From: Suilimivivens sp009774465
Lineage (GTDB): Bacteria > Bacillota > Clostridia > Lachnospirales > Lachnospiraceae
Direction: 5' to 3'
Assembly (NCBI GenBank): GCA_947382645.1
Contig: CANDAE010000005.1
Location: 62,001-126,000 of the forward strand
DNA length: 64,000 bases
In this document: positions 27,313 to 36,221 of the stretch, piece by piece
How positions within the stretch are numbered: the stretch's first letter is position 1
Layout of the letters: each line of letters starts with the position of its first letter
Translations under genes and position numbers: made by a program
The notes under the pieces: generated by a model
What the model was told of the DNA's origin: nothing
Database searches by the model: none
What the model saw: only the letters and a program-made list of their open reading frames with translations

Positions 27313-27338
27313 TGCCATGCAGAACTAATTATGCATGG
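27313..27338. repeat. 7-bp inverted repeat downstream of glmM
   Basis: GCCATGC-N12-GCATGGC between glmM and the ptsH promoter. No T-run follows on the minus strand, so it is at best a weak terminator or RNA-stability hairpin for the glmM transcript. Confidence 0.4.
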
Positions 27339-27345
27339 CAAACTT

Positions 27346-28695
27346 TTACAGCATAATGTTTTGAATTAATTCAGCCAGCTTTTTGGCTTCGTTATCTATC
27401 ATTTTTTGATCCTTGCCTTCAATCATAACGCGAACCAGCGGCTCTGTACCTGAAGGACGGATCAAAACTCTTCCCTCACCGGCAAACTTATCCGTCAGTT
27501 TTTTAATTGCATCTGCAATTTCAGGATATTCCATGTATCTTTCCTTTTTATGATTTGGCACTTTGGCATTTACCAGCGCCTGAGGAAGTACCTCCATGAC
27601 GGATGTAAGCTGCGACAAAGATTCCCCGGTCTCCACCATTACCTTTAAAAGATGAAGCGCGCTTAAAAGCCCGTCTCCTGTGGTGTTTTCTTTCAGGAAA
27701 ATAATATGGCCTGACTGCTCTCCTCCTAAGCTGGCGCCGATTTCTTTCATTCTTTCAAGAACATAACGGTCACCTACCTTGGTCTGCTCTATATGAATGC
27801 CATTTTTTTCTCCCATCAGGAAAAATCCTAAATTACTCATAACTGTTGCAACAATGGTATTATCAACAAGTTCGCCATTTTCCTTCATGTGGTTTCCCAC
27901 AATAGCCATAACCTGATCCCCGTCTACCACATTTCCCATTTCGTCCACAGCCATTAGTCTGTCGGCATCTCCATCAAACGCAAGGCCGATATCTGCCTTC
28001 TCATAAACTACTCTTGCCTTCAGCTCTTCCATATGGGTAGAACCGCAGTTAGCGTTAATATTTGTCCCATCCGGCATATTATGAATTGCTACTATGTTGG
28101 CGCCCAGTTCCTTAAGTGCCTCTACGGAAGTGTAATAAGAAGCTCCCTCTGCACAATCCACTACTATTTTTAATTTGGATAAGTCTATATTTACAGCCTG
28201 AATTGAGTGATTAATGTATTCCTCCCTGGCATCTGTACGGTATTTAATTTTTCCTACATTTGCACCGATGGGAAATTTAATTCCATTCATATCATTTTTA
28301 ATGATCTCTTCTATTTCATCTTCCAATTCATCCGGCAGCTTATAGCCATTTCCATCAAAAAACTTGATTCCATTGAATTCAACCGGATTATGAGATGCTG
28401 AAATGACAACCCCTGCATCCACTTTGTACTTTCTGGTAAGGTAAGCCACTGCCGGAGTAGGAATAACACCTACATAAACAGCATTTGCTCCCACAGAGCA
28501 AATTCCGGCCATCAGTGCATTGGCAAGCATATCTCCTGAAATTCTGGTGTCACAGCCAACCATAATAGTTGGTTTGTGCATATTCTCCCTGGTGAGTACA
28601 AAGGCTCCTGCCTGCCCAAGCTGCATGGCAAGCAGCGGCGTCAGCTCGTCGTTTGCCACCCCTCTGACTCCATCTGTACCAAATAATCTACTCAT
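27346..28695 (-). CDS. glmM: Phosphoglucosamine mutase
   Basis: 449 residues. It converts glucosamine-6-phosphate to glucosamine-1-phosphate for peptidoglycan precursors. The phosphorylated serine is Ser101 in VVISASHNPVE, the Mg loop is AFDGDADRLMAVD, the sugar loop GGEQSGHII and the phosphate loop IRPSGTEPLVRVM. GGAGG lies seven bases before ATG. It closes the cdaA-cdaR-glmM module; in Firmicutes GlmM binds CdaA and lowers c-di-AMP production, so linkage and function agree. Confidence 0.96.
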   Translation of the reverse strand: MSRLFGTDGVRGVANDELTPLLAMQLGQAGAFVLTRENMHKPTIMVGCDTRISGDMLANALMAGICSVGANAVYVGVIPTPAVAYLTRKYKVDAGVVISASHNPVEFNGIKFFDGNGYKLPDELEDEIEEIIKNDMNGIKFPIGANVGKIKYRTDAREEYINHSIQAVNIDLSKLKIVVDCAEGASYYTSVEALKELGANIVAIHNMPDGTNINANCGSTHMEELKARVVYEKADIGLAFDGDADRLMAVDEMGNVVDGDQVMAIVGNHMKENGELVDNTIVATVMSNLGFFLMGEKNGIHIEQTKVGDRYVLERMKEIGASLGGEQSGHIIFLKENTTGDGLLSALHLLKVMVETGESLSQLTSVMEVLPQALVNAKVPNHKKERYMEYPEIADAIKKLTDKFAGEGRVLIRPSGTEPLVRVMIEGKDQKMIDNEAKKLAELIQNIML

Positions 28696-28734
28696 TGCAA
28701 TTCCTCCATGTTCCCTTTTAAAAATTCCCTTTTA

Positions 28735-30021
28735 CTAAGCTTCTTCTATTTCTGAAATATGCAGTGTTACTACAACTGGTTCACGTAAAGCTACATCATC
28801 AGACAATCCAAAATTAACTTCCACCGTATAGTAGCCTGGTACCGGTTCCTCCATTCCCTGGCTCTTCATCCATTCTGCTATATCTACTGTACCAAAAATA
28901 CTGCTGGCCTGTAATCCTGCCACATCCCTTGAAAGCCCTGTCACCTCAATGATAAAGCTCTCCTCCAGGCCTGAAATGCTGGCATTATATCCTTCCGGAA
29001 GATTGACTATCCTCACTTTTTCTTCCCGGATTTCCAACCTCTTGGATATTTCAGGAGCTATATAAACCGTAACCGTTTTTGACGCGTCTTCTGCATTTGC
29101 AAGGAATACCCCATCCGGAAGATATTTACGAATATCAACCTCTGAAATATAATCTTCCGTCTGATTTGAAATATCCAGCACCTCAGCAGGTATATCAATT
29201 TCGGTAATATTTTTGAGTACACTTGACTTTCCAGCTATTTTAACAACTTCTCCATTGCCTTCAATTTCTCCTGTTGCACGATAGCCAGATGCTGCTTCAC
29301 CTGCAACATTGTAAACGATCGGAACATCAATTGTCTGCCAGATGCTTACTTTCACTCCCACAGACTTAATATTTTGGGTAATATTGCTTGTGTCCGCCAC
29401 CACACGGTCTTCTGCATCATAAAAAACAATATCCGCATTTGTTACAATATCACTGGTCATTCCTGTAACATTTACATCTACGGACGCCTTTACAATCTGA
29501 TCAATAATGGATTGAGGCCCTGATATTCTTACCAGATTCTGGTCTGTAGTAATATCTCCTGTAAGGTATCCTTCCGGTACCTGGCCGGAAACAGTGGACT
29601 TAAGTGCTAATGCCTTTGTCCTTTTGTTTTCAATATTTAATTTGATGGTATCAATATTTCCGGTAATACTTGTAACTTTATCTTTGTTTGCAATATTGGT
29701 TGTGAGTTTTATGGAGATCGTATCAAGACTGCTCAGCTCAGCAACATCTGCTGTTGCAACCACATTTTCCTCCTTAATCTCATTGAGAACAGTACGCGGT
29801 GCCCTGATTGTTACTCTGCCAATTACATCAGTATCCTCCAGAACTTCATATACCTGGCCTGATTCTGTAATCAGTTCCGTATTCAAAAGCTTTACAGGTA
29901 TATTATCATAAGTTTTTGTATTTATCGGATTATTAACGCTGGTAACTACCATCCAGAGAATAATTGCAAAAAAAACAGATGCTATCTTTAAACCTATATT
30001 GCGTGTCAATTTATTTTTCAC
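28735..30021 (-). CDS. cdaR: CdaA regulator, YbbR-domain protein
   Basis: 428 residues. One N-terminal transmembrane helix (IASVFFAIILWMVV) and then repeated YbbR domains outside the cell, each with the pattern of IPVKLLNTE, GYLTGDITTDQNLVRISGP, GYRATGEIEGNGEVVKIAG and so on; about four repeats fit the length. CdaR controls the diadenylate cyclase CdaA through the membrane. The start is GTG 30021, overlapping the end of cdaA by 11 bases. Described relatives have three or four YbbR domains. Confidence 0.93.
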   Translation of the reverse strand: MKNKLTRNIGLKIASVFFAIILWMVVTSVNNPINTKTYDNIPVKLLNTELITESGQVYEVLEDTDVIGRVTIRAPRTVLNEIKEENVVATADVAELSSLDTISIKLTTNIANKDKVTSITGNIDTIKLNIENKRTKALALKSTVSGQVPEGYLTGDITTDQNLVRISGPQSIIDQIVKASVDVNVTGMTSDIVTNADIVFYDAEDRVVADTSNITQNIKSVGVKVSIWQTIDVPIVYNVAGEAASGYRATGEIEGNGEVVKIAGKSSVLKNITEIDIPAEVLDISNQTEDYISEVDIRKYLPDGVFLANAEDASKTVTVYIAPEISKRLEIREEKVRIVNLPEGYNASISGLEESFIIEVTGLSRDVAGLQASSIFGTVDIAEWMKSQGMEEPVPGYYTVEVNFGLSDDVALREPVVVTLHISEIEEA

Positions 30022-30880
30022 CTTTAGACCGTCCCTTCCACAGAATTCTCTTGCGGCTTTCTTCCTCCGGCTTATTCTGTATTGCTTTTAGTCTTTCTTT
30101 CAGGGTATCGCCACTCAGGTTTCTTTCTATCTTTCCATCATAAGCAACGCTGATCTTTCCCGTTTCTTCCGAGACAATCACCGTAAGGGAATCCGTTGCC
30201 TCAGAAATCCCCACACCTGCTCTGTGCCTGGTTCCCAGCTCCTTACTAAGCTGCATGTTATCTGAAAGGGGAAGGTAACAGGTCGCGGATGTAATCCTGT
30301 TTCCTCTTATAATCACTGCTCCGTCATGAAGAGGTGTATTATGCTCAAAAATATTAATAAGCAGCTGGCTGGTAACGATACCATCCACATCAATTCCGGT
30401 TCTTTCATATTCGGAAAGAGACTGGTTTTGTTCTATAACAATAAGGGCACCGGTTTTTACCTTGCCCATTTCCACACATGCTTTCGCAATCTCATTAATT
30501 GTTTTATCCGAAAATCTGCCTTCTCCCAGGCCTTTACTTACTTCAAAGGGAAAAATGGAAGCTATAATGTTTTTTCTTCCCAGCTCCTCCACCGCTTTTC
30601 GAAGTTCCGGCTGAAGAATTACTATTACAGCCGTTACCGCAACTCCAAACATGTTATTTACAATCCAGAGAATTGTATTCATTTCAAAGTATTCGGCAAC
30701 AAAAACAAATACCGCAATAACAAGTATTCCCTTAAGTAATGACCAGGCTCTTGTGTTTTTAACCCACACCAGGATATTATAGATCAGAAAAGATATGATC
30801 ACAATTTCGACGACATCTGCCCATCTGACGCCTGTAACCCGCGATAGATATAATTGAATAAATTCTAATCCACGTTCCAT
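30011..30880 (-). CDS. cdaA: Diadenylate cyclase
   Basis: 289 residues. It makes c-di-AMP, which controls potassium and osmolyte balance in Firmicutes. Three transmembrane helices occupy about residues 20-100, followed by the DAC domain with the catalytic DGA motif (TPLHDGAVIIRGNRI) and the RHR motif (LGTRHRAGVG). Length is a little over the Bacillus CdaA (273). AAGGG lies before ATG 30880. It is fourth from the 3' end of a minus-strand operon in which two membrane proteins of unknown role lie just upstream. Confidence 0.96.
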   Translation of the reverse strand: MERGLEFIQLYLSRVTGVRWADVVEIVIISFLIYNILVWVKNTRAWSLLKGILVIAVFVFVAEYFEMNTILWIVNNMFGVAVTAVIVILQPELRKAVEELGRKNIIASIFPFEVSKGLGEGRFSDKTINEIAKACVEMGKVKTGALIVIEQNQSLSEYERTGIDVDGIVTSQLLINIFEHNTPLHDGAVIIRGNRITSATCYLPLSDNMQLSKELGTRHRAGVGISEATDSLTVIVSEETGKISVAYDGKIERNLSGDTLKERLKAIQNKPEEESRKRILWKGRSKGEK

Positions 30881-30924
30881 CTAGTCATTCCCTTTTATTA
30901 ATATATTTCTAAAAATACTCCCGC

Positions 30925-31884
30925 TTACTTATGTGCCTGGCTGCTGTTATACTTCTTCCTGGGAGTATTTATCTTCTTTACCGTTTTAGACGGCATGGCA
31001 ACCGTAATCTTAGGCACTGCTTTTACATAATAATAGTACTCATCATCTTCGAACTGCACCTTTTCCACTCTGCTGTAATCCACATGGAAAGCAAAAAATT
31101 CGACCACCTTAACAATAAGTGCTGAAAAGATAGAGCCAAAAATAATGCCTACGATAGATACATTTGTGTCAAATACCATATCTCCAATCAAAAGAACCAC
31201 AACATCTGCAATTGCACCTGCAATAATGGCAATTGTCCATGCATGATCTATGGAAAGTCTCTTAATCGTATAAACAAGAATGATGGTAACTGCAAACGCT
31301 GCAATCGTAAGAACCATTTGCTTATTGTCAATAAATCCATCAATGACAAATCTGAATTTGGTAGTCAATTCCTCTGCAGCCATTCCGGATAATGCGGTAG
31401 CGCTTTCAGCAAAATAAGATATCAAATAACTTACCATTACGCCGCATCCTACGGAAATTGCCGATGCAGGTGTTCCCAAAAGCCCCATTGCAAGTGGAAT
31501 TACATATGGAATCTTTAATACAAAACATATGGGTGTCAGCAAAAGAACAAGTGTATCTTTTGGTGAAAATCGAAAATACAGCAAAAACATCACCAGAAAA
31601 ATTACCAGTGCAATTGCCGCACATTCTAATGATAATGCATATAAATGTAATACGATAAAAGCCGCCGCCACGAAAATAATAAAATTCATCGGCATGAAAG
31701 AACACATCAGTGCAATAATAAGCACAATTGATATATTGTCCAGTCTGTGCATATAGCCAATCTTTCCATTAATCATCATTAAAGAAATCAGGGCCAGTAT
31801 CATTTTTAAAAGCGGCTTTAAATATACTTCGTATTTACTGATAAAAGTTTTAATATACTGTTTTACAACAAGTAGGGTTATCAT
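30925..31884 (-). CDS. Polytopic membrane protein of unknown function, upstream of cdaA
   Basis: I do not recognise the family. The product is about 319 residues with eight or nine hydrophobic helices and a cytoplasmic C-terminal tail of about 55 residues that is basic (SKTVKKINTPRKKYNSSQAHK) after an acidic patch with a run of tyrosines (FEDDEYYYYV). Glycines and prolines within the middle helices (LAMGLLGTPASAISVGCGVMV) suggest a channel or transporter-like core rather than an enzyme. The longest frame starts at 31908; GAGG eight bases before ATG 31884 fits better. It lies 44 bases before cdaA and 13 bases after another small membrane protein, so it is probably co-transcribed with both. Confidence 0.75.
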   Translation of the reverse strand: MITLLVVKQYIKTFISKYEVYLKPLLKMILALISLMMINGKIGYMHRLDNISIVLIIALMCSFMPMNFIIFVAAAFIVLHLYALSLECAAIALVIFLVMFLLYFRFSPKDTLVLLLTPICFVLKIPYVIPLAMGLLGTPASAISVGCGVMVSYLISYFAESATALSGMAAEELTTKFRFVIDGFIDNKQMVLTIAAFAVTIILVYTIKRLSIDHAWTIAIIAGAIADVVVLLIGDMVFDTNVSIVGIIFGSIFSALIVKVVEFFAFHVDYSRVEKVQFEDDEYYYYVKAVPKITVAMPSKTVKKINTPRKKYNSSQAHK

Positions 31885-31897
31885 ATGGTCTTCCTCA

Positions 31898-32284
31898 TTA
31901 TTTATCATACATGCCTGCCAGTTTTTTAAGATTGATGTAATAATTTCTTAAATTCTTTTTTGCTTTATTGTATTTGTATGTAAAAAGCACATAAGTAATA
32001 ACACCATATGCGCCTACCACACATAGATATAACGTTATCACATCTTTTCCAAAGCTCAGCAGGTCCATCTTATAAATATTCTGCATCAATTCCTCAAAAT
32101 TATAAAAAATGTATACTCCAGACAAAGCAAAAAAGGCAATTGTTGCAGCAATCACTGACTTTAAAATCTGAAATCCGATATAATCGCCCTTAAAATAATT
32201 GACGATGGAAATATCCTTTTTACCTTCATTCGACTCATAAGAAGCCAGTCTGGTCATAAGGATGACCTTTTCTTCATTCATCAT
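31898..32284 (-). CDS. Small two-helix membrane protein of unknown function
   Basis: 128 residues. A soluble N-terminus of about 45 residues, two transmembrane helices (SVIAATIAFFALSGVYIF and VITLYLCVVGAYGVITYVLF) and a basic C-terminus (KYNKAKKNLRNYY). No known domain is recognisable. The coding start MMNEEK offers two adjacent ATGs. Its end is 13 bases from the start of the polytopic protein, so the pair may form one complex. Its place between yvyF and cdaA might be a Lachnospiraceae arrangement; that would need a genome comparison to confirm. Confidence 0.7.
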   Translation of the reverse strand: MMNEEKVILMTRLASYESNEGKKDISIVNYFKGDYIGFQILKSVIAATIAFFALSGVYIFYNFEELMQNIYKMDLLSFGKDVITLYLCVVGAYGVITYVLFTYKYNKAKKNLRNYYINLKKLAGMYDK

Positions 32285-32340
32285 ATTTTATAAAACCTTT
32301 TCTTTCCATGTACATAGCAAGATGTCACATCCCGTAAGAA

Positions 32341-32751
32341 TTACAGGAAACGCATCTTATCACGCTCACTCTTACGCGGTGCCGGTTGAGGCGCTGGCTG
32401 TTTCGGTTTATCCAGTCCCGCCGCATGCTTGAACCCGCTGGCCATATCTGCTTTACATTTTTCACAGAAGCGTCCGGACCGGATCATGGCGCCACAGCCT
32501 TCACATGCAATTCTGATGGGTGAATCATCTGCAAACTCCAGTCTTTCTTCCCTGATCCACTGACGGATCTGATTATGCTCTACATCACATGCTTCGGAAA
32601 CCTCTGAAATATCAGCTCCACGATGTTCGCGTACATATTCTTTTACTTCATTAAATTTTGCTTCCTGATTTTCTTTACATCTGGGGCAAATGACCGGCCC
32701 CATAACATAGTTAAACACTCTGCCGCATTTTTTACAATTACGTACGTTCAT
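32341..32751 (-). CDS. yvyF: Flagellar operon protein, YvyF-like (TIGR03826)
   Basis: 136 residues. An N-terminal zinc ribbon (CKKCGRVF then CPRC), a helical middle resembling a helix-turn-helix (DISEVSEACDVEHNQIRQWIREE), and a second zinc-ribbon-like part (CEGCGAMI then CEKC), with a Pro-rich tail. This is the layout of YvyF, which in Bacillus lies between comFC and flgM. Here too it follows comFC, by 25 bases, but flgM does not follow. ATG 32751 is seven bases from AGGAGG; ATG 32757 overlaps it. The exact role is not known; in Bacillus it is tied to motility gene control. Confidence 0.85.
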   Translation of the reverse strand: MNVRNCKKCGRVFNYVMGPVICPRCKENQEAKFNEVKEYVREHRGADISEVSEACDVEHNQIRQWIREERLEFADDSPIRIACEGCGAMIRSGRFCEKCKADMASGFKHAAGLDKPKQPAPQPAPRKSERDKMRFL

Positions 32752-32776
32752 AACCATACCTCCTGCATTTCATTTA

Positions 32777-33487
32777 TTAAATACCCCTGCCAATTGTCAA
32801 TGCCATAAAATATACTTTTGGAATGCCGGCATTATGCAAAATTCCCGCCATGACATCAATAGTGCTGCCTGTAGTATAAATATCATCTATAATAACAATC
32901 GTACTTAATTTTACATCATTTTTATATATTTTAAAAGCCCTTTTCAAATTTTTCTCCCTTTCTAACTGATTGAGATTTTTTAAAGGGCTGGTTTTGCCTG
33001 TTCTCCGTATCAGCCGGGTGTTCACAGGAATGCCTGAGCACCTTGATAATTCTCTTGCAATCAGCTCTGCCTGGTTGTATCCTCTCTTCCGTTTTCTGGA
33101 TGAATGAATGGGTACGGGAACCAGCGCGTCCGGACTGATCATAGAGAGCCAGCAGGCCTTTTCTCTGTATAATTCCCTTCCATAAAATTTTGCATACTCC
33201 ATTCTCCCTGCATATTTAAAACGAAAAACAGAATCAGCCATACTTCCATAATCATAAAGTGCTGTCCCCTGTATATAGGCATGTTTCTTTTTCCGGCAGT
33301 CGCTGCAGTACTCCTGCTCTTCTCTGCCAAGCTGCTTTCCACATTTCATACAAAAGGGTTCTCTGATATATACGATTTTCCCTCTGCATTTTCTGCATAC
33401 AGCCTCTCCTGCATAACCTGTAATTTCATCACACACCGCACATCTTGCAGGATATAACAGATTCAACAAAATTTTCTTTACGCCCAT
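32777..33487 (-). CDS. comFC: ComF family protein (ComFC-like phosphoribosyltransferase)
   Basis: 236 residues. An N-terminal zinc-binding part with four Cys pairs (CAVC, CRKC, CMKC, CSDC) and a C-terminal phosphoribosyltransferase fold with the PRPP loop IVIIDDIYTTGST. ComFC acts in natural transformation in Bacillus, where it works with the ComFA helicase on incoming single-stranded DNA. No comFA is present here; the gene instead overlaps the end of recD2 by ten bases. Transformation in this organism should not be assumed from this gene alone, since ComF proteins are widespread. Confidence 0.9.
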   Translation of the reverse strand: MGVKKILLNLLYPARCAVCDEITGYAGEAVCRKCRGKIVYIREPFCMKCGKQLGREEQEYCSDCRKKKHAYIQGTALYDYGSMADSVFRFKYAGRMEYAKFYGRELYREKACWLSMISPDALVPVPIHSSRKRKRGYNQAELIARELSRCSGIPVNTRLIRRTGKTSPLKNLNQLEREKNLKRAFKIYKNDVKLSTIVIIDDIYTTGSTIDVMAGILHNAGIPKVYFMALTIGRGI

Positions 33488-35724
33488 TCAGCCTCCGTTT
33501 CCATAATTTCTGTTATTCTGTCGCACAAACTGGTATAGCGTTTATGCTGCTTTTCATTTTTAATCATTTCCTGTATAACCTGCCTGCTTCCCAGAATAGT
33601 TACGCATTTTCTTGCCCGTGTTACTGCAGTATATAAAAGATTTCTGTTAAAAAGCATTTTGGGACCGGACAAAACAGGAAGAATTACTGCCGGGTATTCG
33701 CTTCCCTGTGATTTATGTATGGTCACGGCATATGCCAGTTCTATTTCGTCCAACCCGGAAAAAGGATATTCAATTCTTTTATGCTCATCATATTCTACCG
33801 TAAGAACCTGGGCAGTTGGATTGATTTCCCGGACAATTCCCATATCTCCATTAAAAACGCCCATTCCTTTGTCTATAGGTATACCGTATTTGCTTACAAT
33901 TTCCCAGGGAATCTGATAATTATTTTTTATCTGCATTACCTTATCCCCTTCCCTGAAAAGGCGTTCTCCGGACTCATATTCCTTTTTTTGCTCAGAAGGC
34001 GGGTTTAAGTATTTCTGGAGAATAATATTTAATGTTGCTGCTCCCAGATTTCCCTTCCTCATGGGAGTAAGTACCTGAATGTCATATAATGCAGCATTCA
34101 CATAAGAAGGAAGTTTTTCACGTATCAGCTGTATCATATGTTTATATATTACATTTACATCTGTCCGCTCTAAAAAGAAAAAATCTTTACTTTTATTATC
34201 AAGTTCAATTTTTTCTCCTCTGTTGATCTTATGTGCATTTACTATAATATCACTTTCTCCCGCCTGCCTGAATATTCTTTCCAGCCTAATCACCGGAAAG
34301 GCTCTGCTTTCTATCAGATCCTGCAAAACCTGCCCTGCCCCCACACTTGGAAGCTGATCCACATCTCCCACCATAATCAGGCGGGTTCCCACGCTGACAG
34401 CTTCCAAAAGAGCTTTAAATAAATAGATATCCACCATAGACATCTCGTCAATGATAACCACATCAACTTCAAGGGGATTTTCCTCATTTCTTTCAAACTG
34501 TGCCCGTTTTCCCTCCTCCAGGGCGCCGCTGATCTCCAAAAGTCTGTGTATCGTACGTGCCTCATATCCGGTAGCTTCTGTCATCCGCTTCGCCGCTCTT
34601 CCGGTAGGCGCCGCAAGCGCAATGTCCATTCCTTCCCTTTCAAAATACCGAATAATTGTGTTGATGGTAGTTGTTTTTCCTGTCCCCGGTCCTCCGGATA
34701 AAATCATAATGCCGGATTTAACACTCTGCAATACAGCCTGTTTTTGCAGTTCATCAAGGGCAATTTGCTGCTCCTTTTCCAAATCTTTAAGCATTACCTG
34801 CACCTTCGCCTCTTCTGAGGGAAGCAGTTCCTCTTCCATAGATACATTCAGATCATGAAGCATTCTCGCACAATTCAGCTCCACATAATAGCTGGAAAGT
34901 GCATAAACTCTCTGCTCCTTTTCCTTTACTTTAATAACTATTTTTTTGTCCATAGCAAGATTGGCAAGGTGAGGTGTGATAGATTCTGCGTCTACTCCCA
35001 GAATTTCTTCCGTTCTCTCCTTAAGCACCCCGGCCGGAAGGTAAGTATGGCCTTCACCGGATGCCTGCAAAAGCACATAAAGGATGCCGCTTCGTATCCG
35101 ATAATCAGAATCTGTATGAATCCCTATTCTGGAGGCTATTTCATCTGCAATTTTAAATCCAACGCCATCAATGTCTTCCGCCAGCCTGTATGGATTTTCT
35201 TTCATAACTCCATATAGTTCCATTCCATATCTGTTATATATTTTCACTGCCAGGGTATTGGAAATACCATATTTCTGCAAAAAAACAAATGCTTCCCGCA
35301 TATCCTTTTTTTCTATCATCTGCAGTGCTATTTCTCTTGCCTTGCGTTCACTGATGCCCTTAATTTCGGCTAAACGCTCCGGTTCCTCTTCTATGATTCT
35401 GAAAGTATCCTTTCCGAATTTCCTGACTATTCTTGCCGCCAGAGCCTCGCCTACTCCTTTGATGGCGCCGGAACCTAAATAGTGCTGCATGGAAACCTCA
35501 TCATCCGGCATTACTACCTGACAGCTTTCCACCTTAAGCTGATGCCCATAGACCGGATGTTCCACGTAGCTGCCTGTCAGTTCCAGTGTCTCGCCCGCCT
35601 CCACAGAGCGAAAATTACCTACGCAGATAAGTTCTTCTCCTTCATATTCCAGCGACACCACTGCATATCCGTTTTCCTTATTATGAAAAATAACATGATC
35701 CACATAACCTGTGACTGTTTCCAA
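33478..35724 (-). CDS. recD2: ATP-dependent RecD2-type DNA helicase
   Basis: 749 residues. An N-terminal OB-like domain and helix-hairpin-helix region (AIKGVGEALAARIV, IKGISERKAREIA, IDGVGFKIADEIA), then superfamily 1B helicase motifs: Walker A GGPGTGKTT, VVIIDEMSMVD, GDVDQLPSVGAGQVL, a Q/AV segment near the end (AYAVTIHKSQGSEYP) and TAVTRAR. RecD2 unwinds DNA 5' to 3' in repair without RecBC. The start is TTG 35724, with AGGAGG seven bases before it; the frame extends further upstream, but those codons lie across the ribosome binding site. It heads the operon that runs to glmM. Confidence 0.93.
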   Translation of the reverse strand: METVTGYVDHVIFHNKENGYAVVSLEYEGEELICVGNFRSVEAGETLELTGSYVEHPVYGHQLKVESCQVVMPDDEVSMQHYLGSGAIKGVGEALAARIVRKFGKDTFRIIEEEPERLAEIKGISERKAREIALQMIEKKDMREAFVFLQKYGISNTLAVKIYNRYGMELYGVMKENPYRLAEDIDGVGFKIADEIASRIGIHTDSDYRIRSGILYVLLQASGEGHTYLPAGVLKERTEEILGVDAESITPHLANLAMDKKIVIKVKEKEQRVYALSSYYVELNCARMLHDLNVSMEEELLPSEEAKVQVMLKDLEKEQQIALDELQKQAVLQSVKSGIMILSGGPGTGKTTTINTIIRYFEREGMDIALAAPTGRAAKRMTEATGYEARTIHRLLEISGALEEGKRAQFERNEENPLEVDVVIIDEMSMVDIYLFKALLEAVSVGTRLIMVGDVDQLPSVGAGQVLQDLIESRAFPVIRLERIFRQAGESDIIVNAHKINRGEKIELDNKSKDFFFLERTDVNVIYKHMIQLIREKLPSYVNAALYDIQVLTPMRKGNLGAATLNIILQKYLNPPSEQKKEYESGERLFREGDKVMQIKNNYQIPWEIVSKYGIPIDKGMGVFNGDMGIVREINPTAQVLTVEYDEHKRIEYPFSGLDEIELAYAVTIHKSQGSEYPAVILPVLSGPKMLFNRNLLYTAVTRARKCVTILGSRQVIQEMIKNEKQHKRYTSLCDRITEIMETEAEWA

Positions 35725-35743
35725 GAAAAATCCTCCTAAAAAA

Positions 35744-35782
35744 GCTGCCAAACAAAACGGTGATCCGTTTTATTTCAGCAGC
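35744..35782 (-). terminator. Terminator after the flgF-flgG-flgJ genes
   Basis: On the minus strand GCTGC...GCAGC forms an outer stem enclosing the inner hairpin AAAACGG-ATCA-CCGTTTT, followed by TTTTTT. It ends just before the recD2 ribosome binding site. Confidence 0.75.
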
Positions 35783-35809
35783 CCCCTTATATCATCTATT
35801 GTCCTAATT

Positions 35810-36163
35810 CTATAAACCGTAATTCCTTTTCATTTGCTCGTATAACATTTGTGCAAGCCCAAGCCCCTGCGTCTCTGTAGAAATGGATGCCAGCTCCTGA
35901 ATTGCACTGTCATTAAAATAATCTACCAGGCTGTTACCGGAATTACTGCTTTCCTCGGTCTTTATGCAGTCTACTGTCTTCTGCATTCCTTTAAATACCT
36001 GCTCCAGGAAATACGCCTCAAATTGTTTGCAGGCACTTAAAAGCTCATCATCTGTAGCTTTGGAATAATCTGTACCTGTAATTTCCTGTCTTAATTTTGA
36101 TTCTGCTGTATTCTGGCTCTGTACATAATCCGTATATGCAGATGAAATACCACCAAATTCCAT
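35810..36163 (-). CDS. flgJ: Rod-binding protein, FlgJ N-terminal type
   Basis: 117 residues. It corresponds to the rod-capping domain of FlgJ (ACKQFEAYFLEQVFKGMQKTV, then DYFNDSAIQELASI and GLGLAQMLYEQMKRN). The muramidase domain of proteobacterial FlgJ is missing, as in many Firmicutes, so cell wall cutting would need another enzyme. It follows flgG by 58 bases and is the last gene before the terminator. Confidence 0.88.
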   Translation of the reverse strand: MEFGGISSAYTDYVQSQNTAESKLRQEITGTDYSKATDDELLSACKQFEAYFLEQVFKGMQKTVDCIKTEESSNSGNSLVDYFNDSAIQELASISTETQGLGLAQMLYEQMKRNYGL

Positions 36164-36221
36164 ATGAATACCCTATACCTTTCTTCTGTCGGCAACACCT
36201 TTAGTAATGAAACAAGATCTG

